A stretch of 64,000 bases of DNA from an uncultured Anaeromusa sp. (lineage in GTDB: Bacteria > Bacillota > Negativicutes > Anaeromusales > Anaeromusaceae). The notes below the pieces were generated by a model. That model was not told the origin of the DNA. It saw only the letters and a program-made list of their open reading frames with translations, and ran no database searches. Of this stretch, positions 34,390-43,200 are shown in pieces; positions within the stretch are counted from its first letter, which is position 1, and each line of letters begins with the position of its first letter. The position numbers and the translations under genes are program-made. The stretch covers positions 682,001 through 746,000 of the forward strand of contig NZ_OY781460.1 of assembly GCF_963676855.1 (NCBI RefSeq), written 5' to 3'.

Positions 34390-34480
34390 CAGAGTAACAG
34401 AGAAAAGCCAGAGAGAATATTTTCGAGGATTGGACTCTTGTTCAATCCTCGTGATCCGTCTGTTTCCCTCTGTTACTCTG
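34390..34480. repeat. Palindromic repeat, family C
   Basis: CAGAGTAACAGAG (34390) and CTCTGTTACTCTG (34468) form perfect 13-bp outer arms; CGAGGATTG (34424) and CAATCCTCG (34443) form inner arms around GACTCTTGTT. Half-copies occur near 54730 and 55327, and fragments of the GACTCTTGTTCAAT loop near 31512. Confidence 0.7.
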
Positions 34481-34557
34481 CTTACGCTGTGTTTCGTTTA
34501 TTCTTTTACTCCCAGCATACTGCTTTTTTAATCGATTTTCTAGAAATACATAATTAA

Positions 34558-34587
34558 AATGCATCAAAACAATAGAAATGATGCATT
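34558..34587. promoter_or_regulatory. Candidate LysR/MFS operator
   Basis: AATGCATCA (34558-34566) and TGATGCATT (34579-34587), perfect inverted repeat with a 12-bp spacer, in the divergent region. Confidence 0.55.
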
Positions 34588-34648
34588 GGACGAACTTCTT
34601 TAGGAGGAGTAAGCTAAGAGTAAGGAATGTGTTTTGGAGGCGGAGATT

Positions 34649-35827
34649 GTGGGGTTGGATCGAGGGAACCGTAACTATTGGCGCGCCTTAGCCGCGCTGT
34701 TTATGGGCAGCTTTGTGGAGTTTGCCCTTTTGTACGTGACACAGCCGCTTTTACCGGCGTTGACGGCGGATTTTTCGTTGTCCCCTTCGGTGGCTAGCCT
34801 GTCGGTTTCGCTGACGACCGGTGCGATGGCGATAGCGCTTTTACCTTTGGCGGCGGTGTTCAGCCGCCTGAAGCGCAAGCCAACTATGTTATCGGCCATG
34901 TTGGGCGCGTCACTGCTGGCGATTGCTTCCGGCTGCAGCCCTAACTTTGAGCTGCTCTTAGTCTGTCGGGCTTTACAGGGCATGTTGATGGCGGCGTTTC
35001 CCGCTGCGGCGATGGCGTACGTAAATGAAGAATTTGAGTCGTCCGGTGTGGGTCTAGCTATGGGCATTTATATTGCCGGTACGTCCATTGGCGGTTTGGG
35101 TGGACGCCTTTTGGTGAGCTTGCTATCGGACTTTATGTCTTGGCGGACAGCGCTTTTGGTCATGGGCGGGTTCTGCTTGCTCCTGGCGGTCTGTTTCTTT
35201 TGGCTGCTGCCGAAAGCCCAAAGTCGCAGAAGCGCGGCGACGAAGCAGCCGGGATTGCTGGCGTCCTTGCCGGCTTTACTAAAAACGCAGGGGATTTTCC
35301 CTTTATATCTTGTGGGCTTTGTAGCATTGGGCTCGTTTGTAGCCTTGTACAACTATATAGGTTATGTATTGTTGGCAGCGCCGTATTCTTTTAGTCAGAG
35401 CCAAGTGGGAGCCGTATTTCTCTTGTATTTATTGGGGACGGTTAGCTCCATGGTTTCTGGCGGACAGGTGGATCGTCGCGGACCTGGACCAGTGTTGGTA
35501 ACAGGATTGTTGATGATGCTGGGAGGGGCGCTGCTTTCGCTGGGGACGCCGTTGTCATGTAAACTCGGCGGGCTGGGGCTGTTTACGTGCGGCTTTTTTA
35601 CGACCCATGCTACGGCCAGCGGCTGGGTAGGGCGGTTGTGCCGCGGCGATAAGGCGCAGGCTGCCTCGTTATATTTGTTTTTCTACTATTTCGGAGCCAG
35701 CGTGATTGGTACGGGGAGCGGCGTTTTTCTGGACAGCGCCGGCTGGCCGGGGGTAATTGCGGTCACGGGAGTCCTTTTGTCAGGAGCTCTTTGGCTGGCG
35801 TGGCGTCAGTGGCGGTATTTGCGCTAG
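34649..35827 (+). CDS. MFS exporter (YnfM-like)
   Basis: 392 aa, 12 TM helices. Family signs: FVEFALLYVTQPLLPALTADF, the loop AVFSRLKRKPTML, and AMGIYIAGTSIGGLGGRLL (antiporter motif C region, about residues 135-153). Drug:H+ antiporter-like; the natural substrate is unknown. The GTG at 34649 is chosen because GGAGG lies 8 nt upstream; the TTG at 34634 overlaps that ribosome site. Paired with the divergent LysR gene. Confidence 0.85.
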   Translation: MGLDRGNRNYWRALAALFMGSFVEFALLYVTQPLLPALTADFSLSPSVASLSVSLTTGAMAIALLPLAAVFSRLKRKPTMLSAMLGASLLAIASGCSPNFELLLVCRALQGMLMAAFPAAAMAYVNEEFESSGVGLAMGIYIAGTSIGGLGGRLLVSLLSDFMSWRTALLVMGGFCLLLAVCFFWLLPKAQSRRSAATKQPGLLASLPALLKTQGIFPLYLVGFVALGSFVALYNYIGYVLLAAPYSFSQSQVGAVFLLYLLGTVSSMVSGGQVDRRGPGPVLVTGLLMMLGGALLSLGTPLSCKLGGLGLFTCGFFTTHATASGWVGRLCRGDKAQAASLYLFFYYFGASVIGTGSGVFLDSAGWPGVIAVTGVLLSGALWLAWRQWRYLR

Positions 35828-35905
35828 AGCCGTTGAGTCAGTCTGGAGAAACTACGGTTTTTCTTGTCGCTTACTGGAAGCTTGTTGCCGTCTTGCCTTT
35901 CTTTC

Positions 35906-35934
35906 TTGACGGCGGCAGGCTCCTTTGTTATAGT
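35906..35934 (+). promoter_or_regulatory. Promoter of the B12-uptake operon
   Basis: TTGACG (35906-35911), 17-bp spacer, TATAGT (35929-35934). Transcription would start near 35941, directly before the riboswitch. Confidence 0.7.
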
Positions 35935-35949
35935 TGGGATAAGAAAATA

Positions 35950-36125
35950 TAAATAAGTGGAGCAGGTGTCCCTAAGGGGCTTAATAGGGAAGTTCGGTGT
36001 GATGCCGACGCGGTCCCGCCACTGTAATGGGGAGCAAGTCCGTAGAATGCCACTGGGATTTTCCTGGGAAGGCCGGATGAGCGAAGAACCAGAGCCAGGA
36101 GAACTGCCTGTTTGACAATCACCGC
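35950..36125 (+). promoter_or_regulatory. Cobalamin riboswitch
   Basis: Clear B12-box elements in order: GCAGGTGTCCC opening P1/P3, AGGGAAGTTCGGTGTGATGC, the conserved CCGCCACTGTAATGGGGAGC core (about 36016), GTCCG, TGCCACTGGG, CTGGGAAGG, GGATGAGCGAAGA, and GCCAGGAGAACTGCCTG closing near 36110. Adenosylcobalamin binding would fold the downstream RNA into the terminator at 36220. Controls the ABC importer that follows. Confidence 0.95.
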
Positions 36126-36219
36126 TAGTACCTACGAGTGATGGGGAGGAGATTGCAGACAGCTTGTGTTCCGCTGGCCAGCGGTTCGCCTGCCAGAAAG
36201 CAATCTTAGAATTCATCAA

Positions 36220-36242
36220 CCCGGCGGTGCCGGGATTTTTTT
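36220..36242 (+). terminator. Riboswitch expression-platform terminator
   Basis: CCCGGC ggt GCCGGG followed by ATTTTTTTG, about 45 nt before the importer start. The 36126-36219 segment holds further pairing regions that could form the alternative fold. Confidence 0.8.
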
Positions 36243-36287
36243 GTTTATAAAAGAACGGTTCTTCTGTTCAAGAAAGGAAGTACTTTG

Positions 36288-37250
36288 GTGAAAGTAAGAA
36301 GTTTCGTTCTGGCATCGCTGTTTCTAGCGTTGCTGGTTTTCATAGCTGGCTGCGGTTCTTCACCTACAGCGCCTGCAGCAGTAAAAGAAAGCGATTTTTC
36401 GTTTCAAGATGATACCGGGCGGACGCTGGAGCTAGCGAAAAAGCCGGTTCGCATCGTCGTACTGACGCCGTCGCTGCTAGAACCGCTCTATGCGGTAGGC
36501 GGCCAGGCGGTGGGACGGTCGGCGTCGCGCTTAGGAGACATTCCAGATGCCGCCAAAGCGTTGCCTGAGGTTGGCTTTGCGTACCAGATCAACAGCGAAG
36601 CCGTCTTAGCGCTATCGCCGGATTTAGTGCTGGGGTTCCAGGGGATGCATGAAAACTTAATCCTTCTTTTCCAAAATGCCGGTGTACCGGTGGCGTTGCT
36701 GCGGCTGAAAGGCTATGAGGATTTGCTGCGCAACATTCGTTTATTAGGAAAGTTGAGCGGTGAGGAAGCCAAGGCGCAAGCGGAAGTGGCTCGCTTGGAG
36801 ACGGCAAAGGAAGCGCTGCAAAAAAAACTGCCCCAGGCGGCCAAGCGCGTGGTCATTCTCCACGCCACGGCCAAACAGGTGACGGTGGAGCTGCCCAACA
36901 GTCTGACGGGAGACATGGCAAACTTGCTCCAGGTGCAGAATGTGGCCGCTGGCTCTCAGGGCCTGGCGGCGGATGCAACCGCTGTCCCGTATAGCTTGGA
37001 AACCTTGGTGCAGCAGGACCCGGACATGATTTTGATAACTTCTATGGGCAGCACTAAAGATATTGAAAAACGCATGCGCGACGACGTCATGGCCAGCCCG
37101 GCTTGGTCCTCTTTGCGGGCCGTGCAAAATGGACAGCTGTTCTTTTTGCCGCCGGAATGGTTTCAGGTGCATCCGGGCTTGAAATATGACGCCGCGTTGC
37201 TGCGGTTGGCGCAGACAATTTACCCGGAGGTCTACGGTCATGCGCCCTGA
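36288..37250 (+). CDS. btuF: ABC transporter substrate-binding lipoprotein, cobalamin/siderophore type
   Basis: 320 aa. Lipoprotein signal with lipobox FIAGC (Cys about residue 22), then a periplasmic-binding-protein type III fold (PVRIVVLTPSLLEPLYAVGG, DLVLGFQG, QQDPDMILITSMGS, SLRAVQNGQLFFLPPEW). Captures cobalamin or a corrinoid precursor; the B12 riboswitch upstream supports that over a siderophore. The GTG at 36288 is preferred over the adjacent TTG at 36285 because of spacing to AAGGAAG. Overlaps the permease gene by 11 nt. Confidence 0.88.
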   Translation: MKVRSFVLASLFLALLVFIAGCGSSPTAPAAVKESDFSFQDDTGRTLELAKKPVRIVVLTPSLLEPLYAVGGQAVGRSASRLGDIPDAAKALPEVGFAYQINSEAVLALSPDLVLGFQGMHENLILLFQNAGVPVALLRLKGYEDLLRNIRLLGKLSGEEAKAQAEVARLETAKEALQKKLPQAAKRVVILHATAKQVTVELPNSLTGDMANLLQVQNVAAGSQGLAADATAVPYSLETLVQQDPDMILITSMGSTKDIEKRMRDDVMASPAWSSLRAVQNGQLFFLPPEWFQVHPGLKYDAALLRLAQTIYPEVYGHAP

Positions 37251-38235
37251 TGCAGCGGCCAGGCGTGCCTGGCGATGGCCGATCTTAGCCTTTTTTGCGT
37301 TGTTGGCAGTGGGGGCTTGCCTTTTGGGAACGGTCAAAGGCGCGGCAGGGCTTTCTTTACCGGAGGTGTGGCAGGCGCTACTGGGCGAAGGAAACGGCGG
37401 CAGCGCCCAGATTGTGCGCAACATCCGTCTGCCCCGGGTGCTCACCGGCGCGGCGGTGGGAATGAATCTGGCTTTGGCGGGGACGCTGTTGCAAGGCGTG
37501 CTGCGCAACAGCTTGGCGGACCCTCACATCATCGGTGTCTCCGCTGGCGCGGGTTTGACAGGCATCTTGATTTTAGTGATGTTTCCCCAGGCAGAGGCGC
37601 TTTTGACGCCTGCGGCCTTTGTGGGCGCTATCGGCGCCGCAGCGCTGGTCTATGCGCTGGCCTGGAACGGCGGTCTGCGTCCAGGGCGGGTGATTTTGGC
37701 CGGTGTGGCCGTAGCGGCTCTTTTCGGAGCGGGTATTACTTCACTTTTGATTTTTTACAGTGATCGGGTTCATGGAGCGTTGGCCTGGATGGCCGGAGGC
37801 TTAGCGGCGCGTACGTGGCCGCATGTGTACATGGTCTGGCCATATGCACTGGTTGGCGGTTTGGTAGCCATGGCCATGGCGGGAAGGCTGAACTTGCTGC
37901 AGCTGGGCGACGATGTAGCGCGCAGCCTTGGGTTGGCGGTGGAAAAAACGCGGCTGCTGCTGATTGCCCTTGCGGCGCTCTTGGCGGCCAGCGCGGTTAG
38001 CGTCGCTGGGTTGCTGGGATTTGTGGGACTCATCGTGCCGCATGCGGCGCGGCTTTTGATCGGCAGCGACCATCGGTTTTTGCTGCCGGCGGCTGGTCTT
38101 TTAGGCGCTGCGACGGTGACCTTTTGCGACACTGTCGCGCGAACGGCTTTTGCGCCGTTAGAGCTTCCGGTAGGTGTGCTGATGGCGGCCTTAGGAGCGC
38201 CCTTCTTCCTCTATCTTCTGCGAAAGGAACTGTGA
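37240..38235 (+). CDS. btuC: FecCD-family ABC permease (BtuC-like)
   Basis: 331 aa, about ten TM helices. Family features: IRLPRVLTGAAVGMNLALAG, GVLRNSLADPHIIGVSAGAG, and GFVGLIVPHAARLLIGSDHR, the coupling region that meets the ATPase. The start at 37240 has GGAGG 8-9 nt upstream inside the end of the binding-protein gene. Forms the inner-membrane channel of the cobalamin importer. Confidence 0.9.
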   Translation: MRPDAAARRAWRWPILAFFALLAVGACLLGTVKGAAGLSLPEVWQALLGEGNGGSAQIVRNIRLPRVLTGAAVGMNLALAGTLLQGVLRNSLADPHIIGVSAGAGLTGILILVMFPQAEALLTPAAFVGAIGAAALVYALAWNGGLRPGRVILAGVAVAALFGAGITSLLIFYSDRVHGALAWMAGGLAARTWPHVYMVWPYALVGGLVAMAMAGRLNLLQLGDDVARSLGLAVEKTRLLLIALAALLAASAVSVAGLLGFVGLIVPHAARLLIGSDHRFLLPAAGLLGAATVTFCDTVARTAFAPLELPVGVLMAALGAPFFLYLLRKEL

Positions 38236-38236
38236 C

Positions 38237-39040
38237 ATGAATATGCTCGAAGCGGAAAAACTGGTTTTTTCCGCGGCTGGACGCAATATTATTGAAGATC
38301 TTAGTCTGCAGGTTCCCGCTGGAGATGTGCTGGCCATTATCGGCCCCAATGGCGCAGGGAAAAGCACACTGCTGAAAATGCTTACCGGGCAGTTGACGCC
38401 TTCTGCCGGTTCTGTACGTCTGCAAGGGGAGGCGGTGAACTCCCTGGCTCCGTCGGCGATGGCCAAGGTCCTGGCGTATGTGCCGCAGGGGCCGCAAGCG
38501 CCGCCGGACATTCTCGTGCGGGAGCTGGTGTCTTATGGTCGGCATCCCCACCGCGCCTGGTACATGGGCAGCCGCGCTGAAGATGAAGAAGCAGTGGAGC
38601 GGGCGCTGGAACGCACAGGTCTTTTAGACTTGGCGAAGCGGCCGGTCGGGCTTTTATCCGGCGGCGAGAGGCAGCGGGCCTGGCTGGCGCTGGCGTTGGC
38701 GCAGCAGCCGCAGGTGCTGCTTTTAGATGAACCGACCACCTTTTTGGATGTGTGCCATCAGTTTGAGCTGCTGGATCTTCTGCGGCGCTTGAACGAGGAA
38801 GACAATCTGACGGTGGTGCTGGTGCTGCATGAAATCAACCATGCTTTGCGTTACGCCAAACGGGTGGCGGTCGTCAAAGACGGGCGCTTGGAGGCGCTGG
38901 GTTCTCCCTGGGATGTGGTGACGCCGGAGCTGTTGCGCCAGGTCTTCCGCGTGCAGGGCGAAGTGATGGCTGACAGCGATGGTCGCGCCGTGCTGCTCAT
39001 GCAGGGGCTGGATAAAGAGAACAAACAGGAGTCGCGATGA
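38237..39040 (+). CDS. btuD: ABC transporter ATPase (BtuD/FecE-like)
   Basis: 267 aa. Walker A GPNGAGKST (about residues 36-44), Q-loop VPQGPQAPPD, signature LLSGGERQRAWLALAL, Walker B LLLDEPTTFLD and switch His HEINHAL. Energises the importer; begins one base after the permease stop with AAAGGA upstream. Last gene of the three-gene importer; cbiL follows 185 nt later and may be co-transcribed. Confidence 0.92.
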   Translation: MNMLEAEKLVFSAAGRNIIEDLSLQVPAGDVLAIIGPNGAGKSTLLKMLTGQLTPSAGSVRLQGEAVNSLAPSAMAKVLAYVPQGPQAPPDILVRELVSYGRHPHRAWYMGSRAEDEEAVERALERTGLLDLAKRPVGLLSGGERQRAWLALALAQQPQVLLLDEPTTFLDVCHQFELLDLLRRLNEEDNLTVVLVLHEINHALRYAKRVAVVKDGRLEALGSPWDVVTPELLRQVFRVQGEVMADSDGRAVLLMQGLDKENKQESR

Positions 39041-39225
39041 GAACTTGAGCGCGGCAATCTCTTCGGTGAAATAGAGAGTCGATATAGAGCATGACTTTTA
39101 AGTTTTTTATTTTGTAAATTAGGAGACGATGGTTTAATGAACACTCCATCAAAAAAGAGTTACTTTGATGTGAGCTGTGAATAAACCAGCGACTTCCTCA
39201 GGTAATGAAGGAGGATTTTCTTATT

Positions 39226-39915
39226 ATGGCAGGTTGTTTTTGTGGAATCGGCGTAGGGCCTGGGGATCCGAAATTGTTGACCATTCGGGCGGTAGAATGC
39301 ATTCAAGCGGCAGACGTAATTATTGCGCCTCGTTCGGAGAAAAAAGAAGACAGCCGGGCGCTGTTTATTGCGCAGAGCTATATCAAGGCGGAAACGCAGA
39401 TTATCAAGATGGTATTCCCCATGGTCAACAGCAGCGAAGTGCAGCAGGAAGCCTGGAAAGAAAACCGCAAGGTGCTGCGCGAGTTGATGGAGCAGGGGAA
39501 AAAAGTAGTATTTCTTACCCTGGGCGATCCCATGTTTTACAGCACCTACATGTACGTATTCCAGGAATTGAAGGAAGCCGGCTATGAAGTGGAAAATGTT
39601 CCTGGCATTCCCGCTTTCTGCGGTATCAGTAATTATTTAGGCTATCCTGTTGCCGAGGGTACGTCGGTGTTGACGATTATTCCGGCTACTATGGAAGAAG
39701 CAGAGCTGGATAAGACACTGTCTACAGCAGACAATGTGGTCCTGATGAAGGCTTATAAAAATGTAGCTTCGCTAATCGGCAAGCTACGTACGGCAGGGTT
39801 TAGCGGCGTCTTGGTGAGCAACTACGGCCTGCCGGATCAAAAAGTCAGCGAATGGGAAGAAGTAGAGCGCGTTGGCGCGCCGTACCTATCGACCATCCTG
39901 GCACGCAGGGCGTAG
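39226..39915 (+). CDS. cbiL: Cobalt-factor II / precorrin-2 C20-methyltransferase
   Basis: 229 aa, tetrapyrrole methylase fold: GIGVGPGDPKLLTIRAVE at the N-terminus, VVFLTLGDPMFYSTYMYVF, VENVPGIPAFCGISNYLGYPV. Adds the C20 methyl group to the corrin ring using SAM; in an anaerobe the cobalt-first route (CbiL) is expected. The ATG at 39226 has GAAGGAGG about 10 nt upstream, while the ATG at 39205 lies before it. Other cbi genes are not here. B12 control by the riboswitch is possible if transcription reads through from 39040. Confidence 0.9.
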   Translation: MAGCFCGIGVGPGDPKLLTIRAVECIQAADVIIAPRSEKKEDSRALFIAQSYIKAETQIIKMVFPMVNSSEVQQEAWKENRKVLRELMEQGKKVVFLTLGDPMFYSTYMYVFQELKEAGYEVENVPGIPAFCGISNYLGYPVAEGTSVLTIIPATMEEAELDKTLSTADNVVLMKAYKNVASLIGKLRTAGFSGVLVSNYGLPDQKVSEWEEVERVGAPYLSTILARRA

Positions 39916-39966
39916 GCTGGGGTATAACGAGGTTTGAACAAGCGTCGATCTCGACTGAGAAAAATG

Positions 39967-40015
39967 AAGAGCAGAGTAAACGGATGCACTAATTCGTTTG
40001 CTCTGCTCTTTTTTT
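39967..40015 (+). terminator. Intrinsic terminator after cbiL
   Basis: AAGAGCAGAGTAAACG pairs with CGTTTGCTCTGCTCTT, followed by TTTTT. The remaining stretch to 40210 shows only scattered short family-C-like fragments. Confidence 0.85.
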
Positions 40016-40210
40016 GCGTATCCTTCCGCGACTCTGTTTCTCTTGTTTAACTCTCCCTTTTGGCGCCAAAACTCCCTGTTCACGGAATAAAGTCGTCGTT
40101 TACGGAATGTCCATTGTTTTTTGAGAGCTAAACCACTATGGTGGAAGGTGGAGCAGTCGCTTCAAAGAATGTGGTATTCGTATTTTTTTATAGATAGAGG
40201 AGGCCGTTTT

Positions 40211-43200
40211 ATGCAACGGAAGTGGAAACGGAATTGGCGCAGGGACGCGCTGCGCCGAGTGTGCGCGGGATTTTTGGCAGGGGCGTTGCTGCTGAGCGGG
40301 TATAGCACGGCGCTGGCTGGGCCGGAGGGCGGTACGGTTGCGGCGGGGAGCGCCACGATCAGCCAGAACGGAGCGCTCACGACGATCAACCAGGCGAGCC
40401 AAAAGGCGATCATTAATTGGAACAGCTTTAACATTGCCAAAGGGGAGACGGTTCGCTTTAATCAACCCGGAGCTGCGGCCATCGCTTTGAACCGCGTCAC
40501 TGGCAACAATGCCAGCGCCATCTACGGCACCTTGTCCGCCAACGGCCAGGTGTTCTTGGTCAACCCCAACGGCGTGCTTTTCGCCAAAGGAGCGCAAGTG
40601 AACGTAGGGGGCCTGGCGGCGTCGACGCTGGGTATTTCGGATAAAGACTTTTTGAACGGCAACTATCAGTTCAGCGGCGACAGCTCTAAAAGCGTTATCA
40701 ACCAGGGCGAGTTGTCTGCTGCCGCCAAGGGATACATAGCGCTTCTCGGAGCGAACGTTGCCAACGAAGGAGTCATTGTCGCCAAAGAAGGGACTGCCGC
40801 TCTGGGCGCAGGGAGCAAGGTGAATCTCGACTTTACCGGCGACGGTCTGCTGCATATGTCGGTGGACCAGGCTGCCGTAGCGGCGCTGGCGAGCAATAAA
40901 GGACTCATTCAGGCCGACGGGGGGCTTGTGGTGATGAGTGCCAAGTCCGCCGACGCGCTGGCGGGAACGGTGGTCAACAATAGCGGTGTCATCGAAGCCA
41001 AAAGCGTTACGACTAAAAATGGCGTCATCCGCCTGGAAGGCGGTGCGAACGGCACCGTGGTCAACAGCGGCACGCTCAACGCCTCTGGTCTGGAAGCGGG
41101 CCAAACCGGCGGCACCGTGAAGGTGCTGGGGGATAAGGTGTCCCTGACCAATACGTCGGTCATTAACGCCTCCGGCGATGCTGGCGGCGGTACGATTCTC
41201 GCGGGTGGCAACTACCAGGGCAGCGGCACGGAGCAGCGGGCTACGGAAACCAACGTGGCCGCGGGAGCGTCCCTTAAAGCTGACGCCGGTACCAGCGGCA
41301 AGGGAGGCACGGTGGTCGTCTGGGCCGACAAGACCACCACCTTCGGCGGTACGATTTCCGCCAAAGGTGGCAGCCTTTCTGGCGATGGCGGTAAAGTGGA
41401 AACTTCGGGCAAGCAGAAGCTGAAAGTGGCTGATACGGCCCGCGTCGATACCACGGCGGCAAAGGGCAAAACCGGCAACTGGCTTTTGGACCCGTATAAT
41501 TTTACTGTTGCGCAGAATGAAGGGGAAGGCGACATCACGAACACCGCCTTGCAAAATGCGCTGGGCACTTCCGATGTGACGATTACCACGACTGCTGATG
41601 GACCAAACACCGTCGTTGTGGATCACTCTGGTAATTTGCCGGAGGGAAATTATTATGGTACTGGCGATTCCAGTGAGAACGGCGACATCCACATTCTCGC
41701 GCCGGTGACCTGGGGCAGTGATAAAACCCTGATTTTGTCGGCGCACCGGAACATCAATATTGGCGCGGCGATTACCGGCAATAGCGGCGGCCTGACGCTG
41801 ACGGCGGGAACAAGTGGCTTGGGCGGCAGTGGGAACATTAGTGCTGAAGCCGCTGTTACGGTCAAGAACTTTAATCTTCTGGGCGGTTCCTGGAAACAAT
41901 TGAAGTCAAACCTGCCGGCGTTCTCCGCCACGAACTTCAGTCTTATCAATGCAACCACCGGCCAGACCAGCTCCTTCCTACGGGCGCAGGGCGGCACGGG
42001 AGAGAGCGGCGATCCCTACATGATCACCGATGTCTACGGCCTGCAGGGAATCGGCTCCTCAGCGGCCTTGCGGATGAGTTCTTACGCCTTGGCTAACAAT
42101 ATCGTTGCCAGCTCTACCTCTTCATGGAACTACGACCACGGCTTTGTGCCGATCGGCAGTTACGGTGCGGCTTTTACCGGCAACTTCAACGGCGGCGGGC
42201 ACACCATCAGCGGCTTGACTGTAAACAGGGCAAACGAAAATGGAGGAGTTAGCTATGTCGGACTGTTCGGCAATGCTTCGATGGCGACCATTGCTAATGT
42301 GGGCCTGACCGGCGGAAGTATTACGGGCTGGGATAAGGTCGGCGGCCTAGTGGGGAACATGCAGGGCGGCAGCATTACGAACTGCTATACTACGGGCAAC
42401 GTCACCGCATTCGAAAATAGTTGGGCGGCTTATGTCGGCGGCCTGGTGGGGAACATGCAGGGCGGCAGCATTGCGAACAGCTACGCTACAGGGAGCGTCA
42501 AGAACAATAGAGCCCTACCCAGTTTCGGTGCGAACGTGGCAAACTCTTACGCCGGGGGTCTGGCGGGGTACATGGAGGGAACTATCACGGGCAGCTACGC
42601 TACCGGCAGCGTTATTGCAACGCGCGATATGGTCGGCGGCCTAGTGGGGGCCATAAATGGAACTATTACGGACAGCTACGCCACGGGCAGCGTGACCGGC
42701 GTGAACAAGGTCGGCGGCTTGGCGGGCGAGCAAAGTGGCGGCAGCATCACAAGCAGCTACGCCGCGGGCCTTGTAACAGGGACGGGAAATGATGTCGGCG
42801 GTCTGGTGGGAAGCAAGACTGCAGGCAGCACCAATAACAGCTATTGGGATACCCAGACGAGCGGAAAAATGACCAGCGTTGGCGGCACCGGCCTGACCTC
42901 CGACGAGATGAAGGAGGCCGGCAAATACAGCACCTGGGACAAGTCTGTTTGGTATCTCAATGGCGGACATACGGCGCCGCTCCTTAAAAGCTTTTTGACG
43001 CCCTTGACGGTGTCAGTGGCAAACGCTTCGAAAGAGTATACTGGCAGCGTGCCGACTGTGACTTTAGTAAGCGGCAGCTATGATTCGTCCAAGCTAGGAA
43101 ATGCTCTGACCTGGGCGGGCAATGGCGATGTCGGTACCTACGGTTTAAGCGGCGAATTATACACCACCAGCCAGCAAGGCTATCTAGCCAGCTACGCCCC

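Noticed and set aside
39137..39184. 15-codon frame (MNTPSKKSYFDVSCE) before cbiL with TAGGAG upstream
   Set aside because: Too short to judge from one sequence; could be a leader peptide but nothing else supports it.
40136..41899. 587-codon open frame on the minus strand inside the exoprotein gene
   Set aside because: Antisense shadow of a GC-rich repetitive gene; the plus-strand product has a clear signal peptide and TPS domain.
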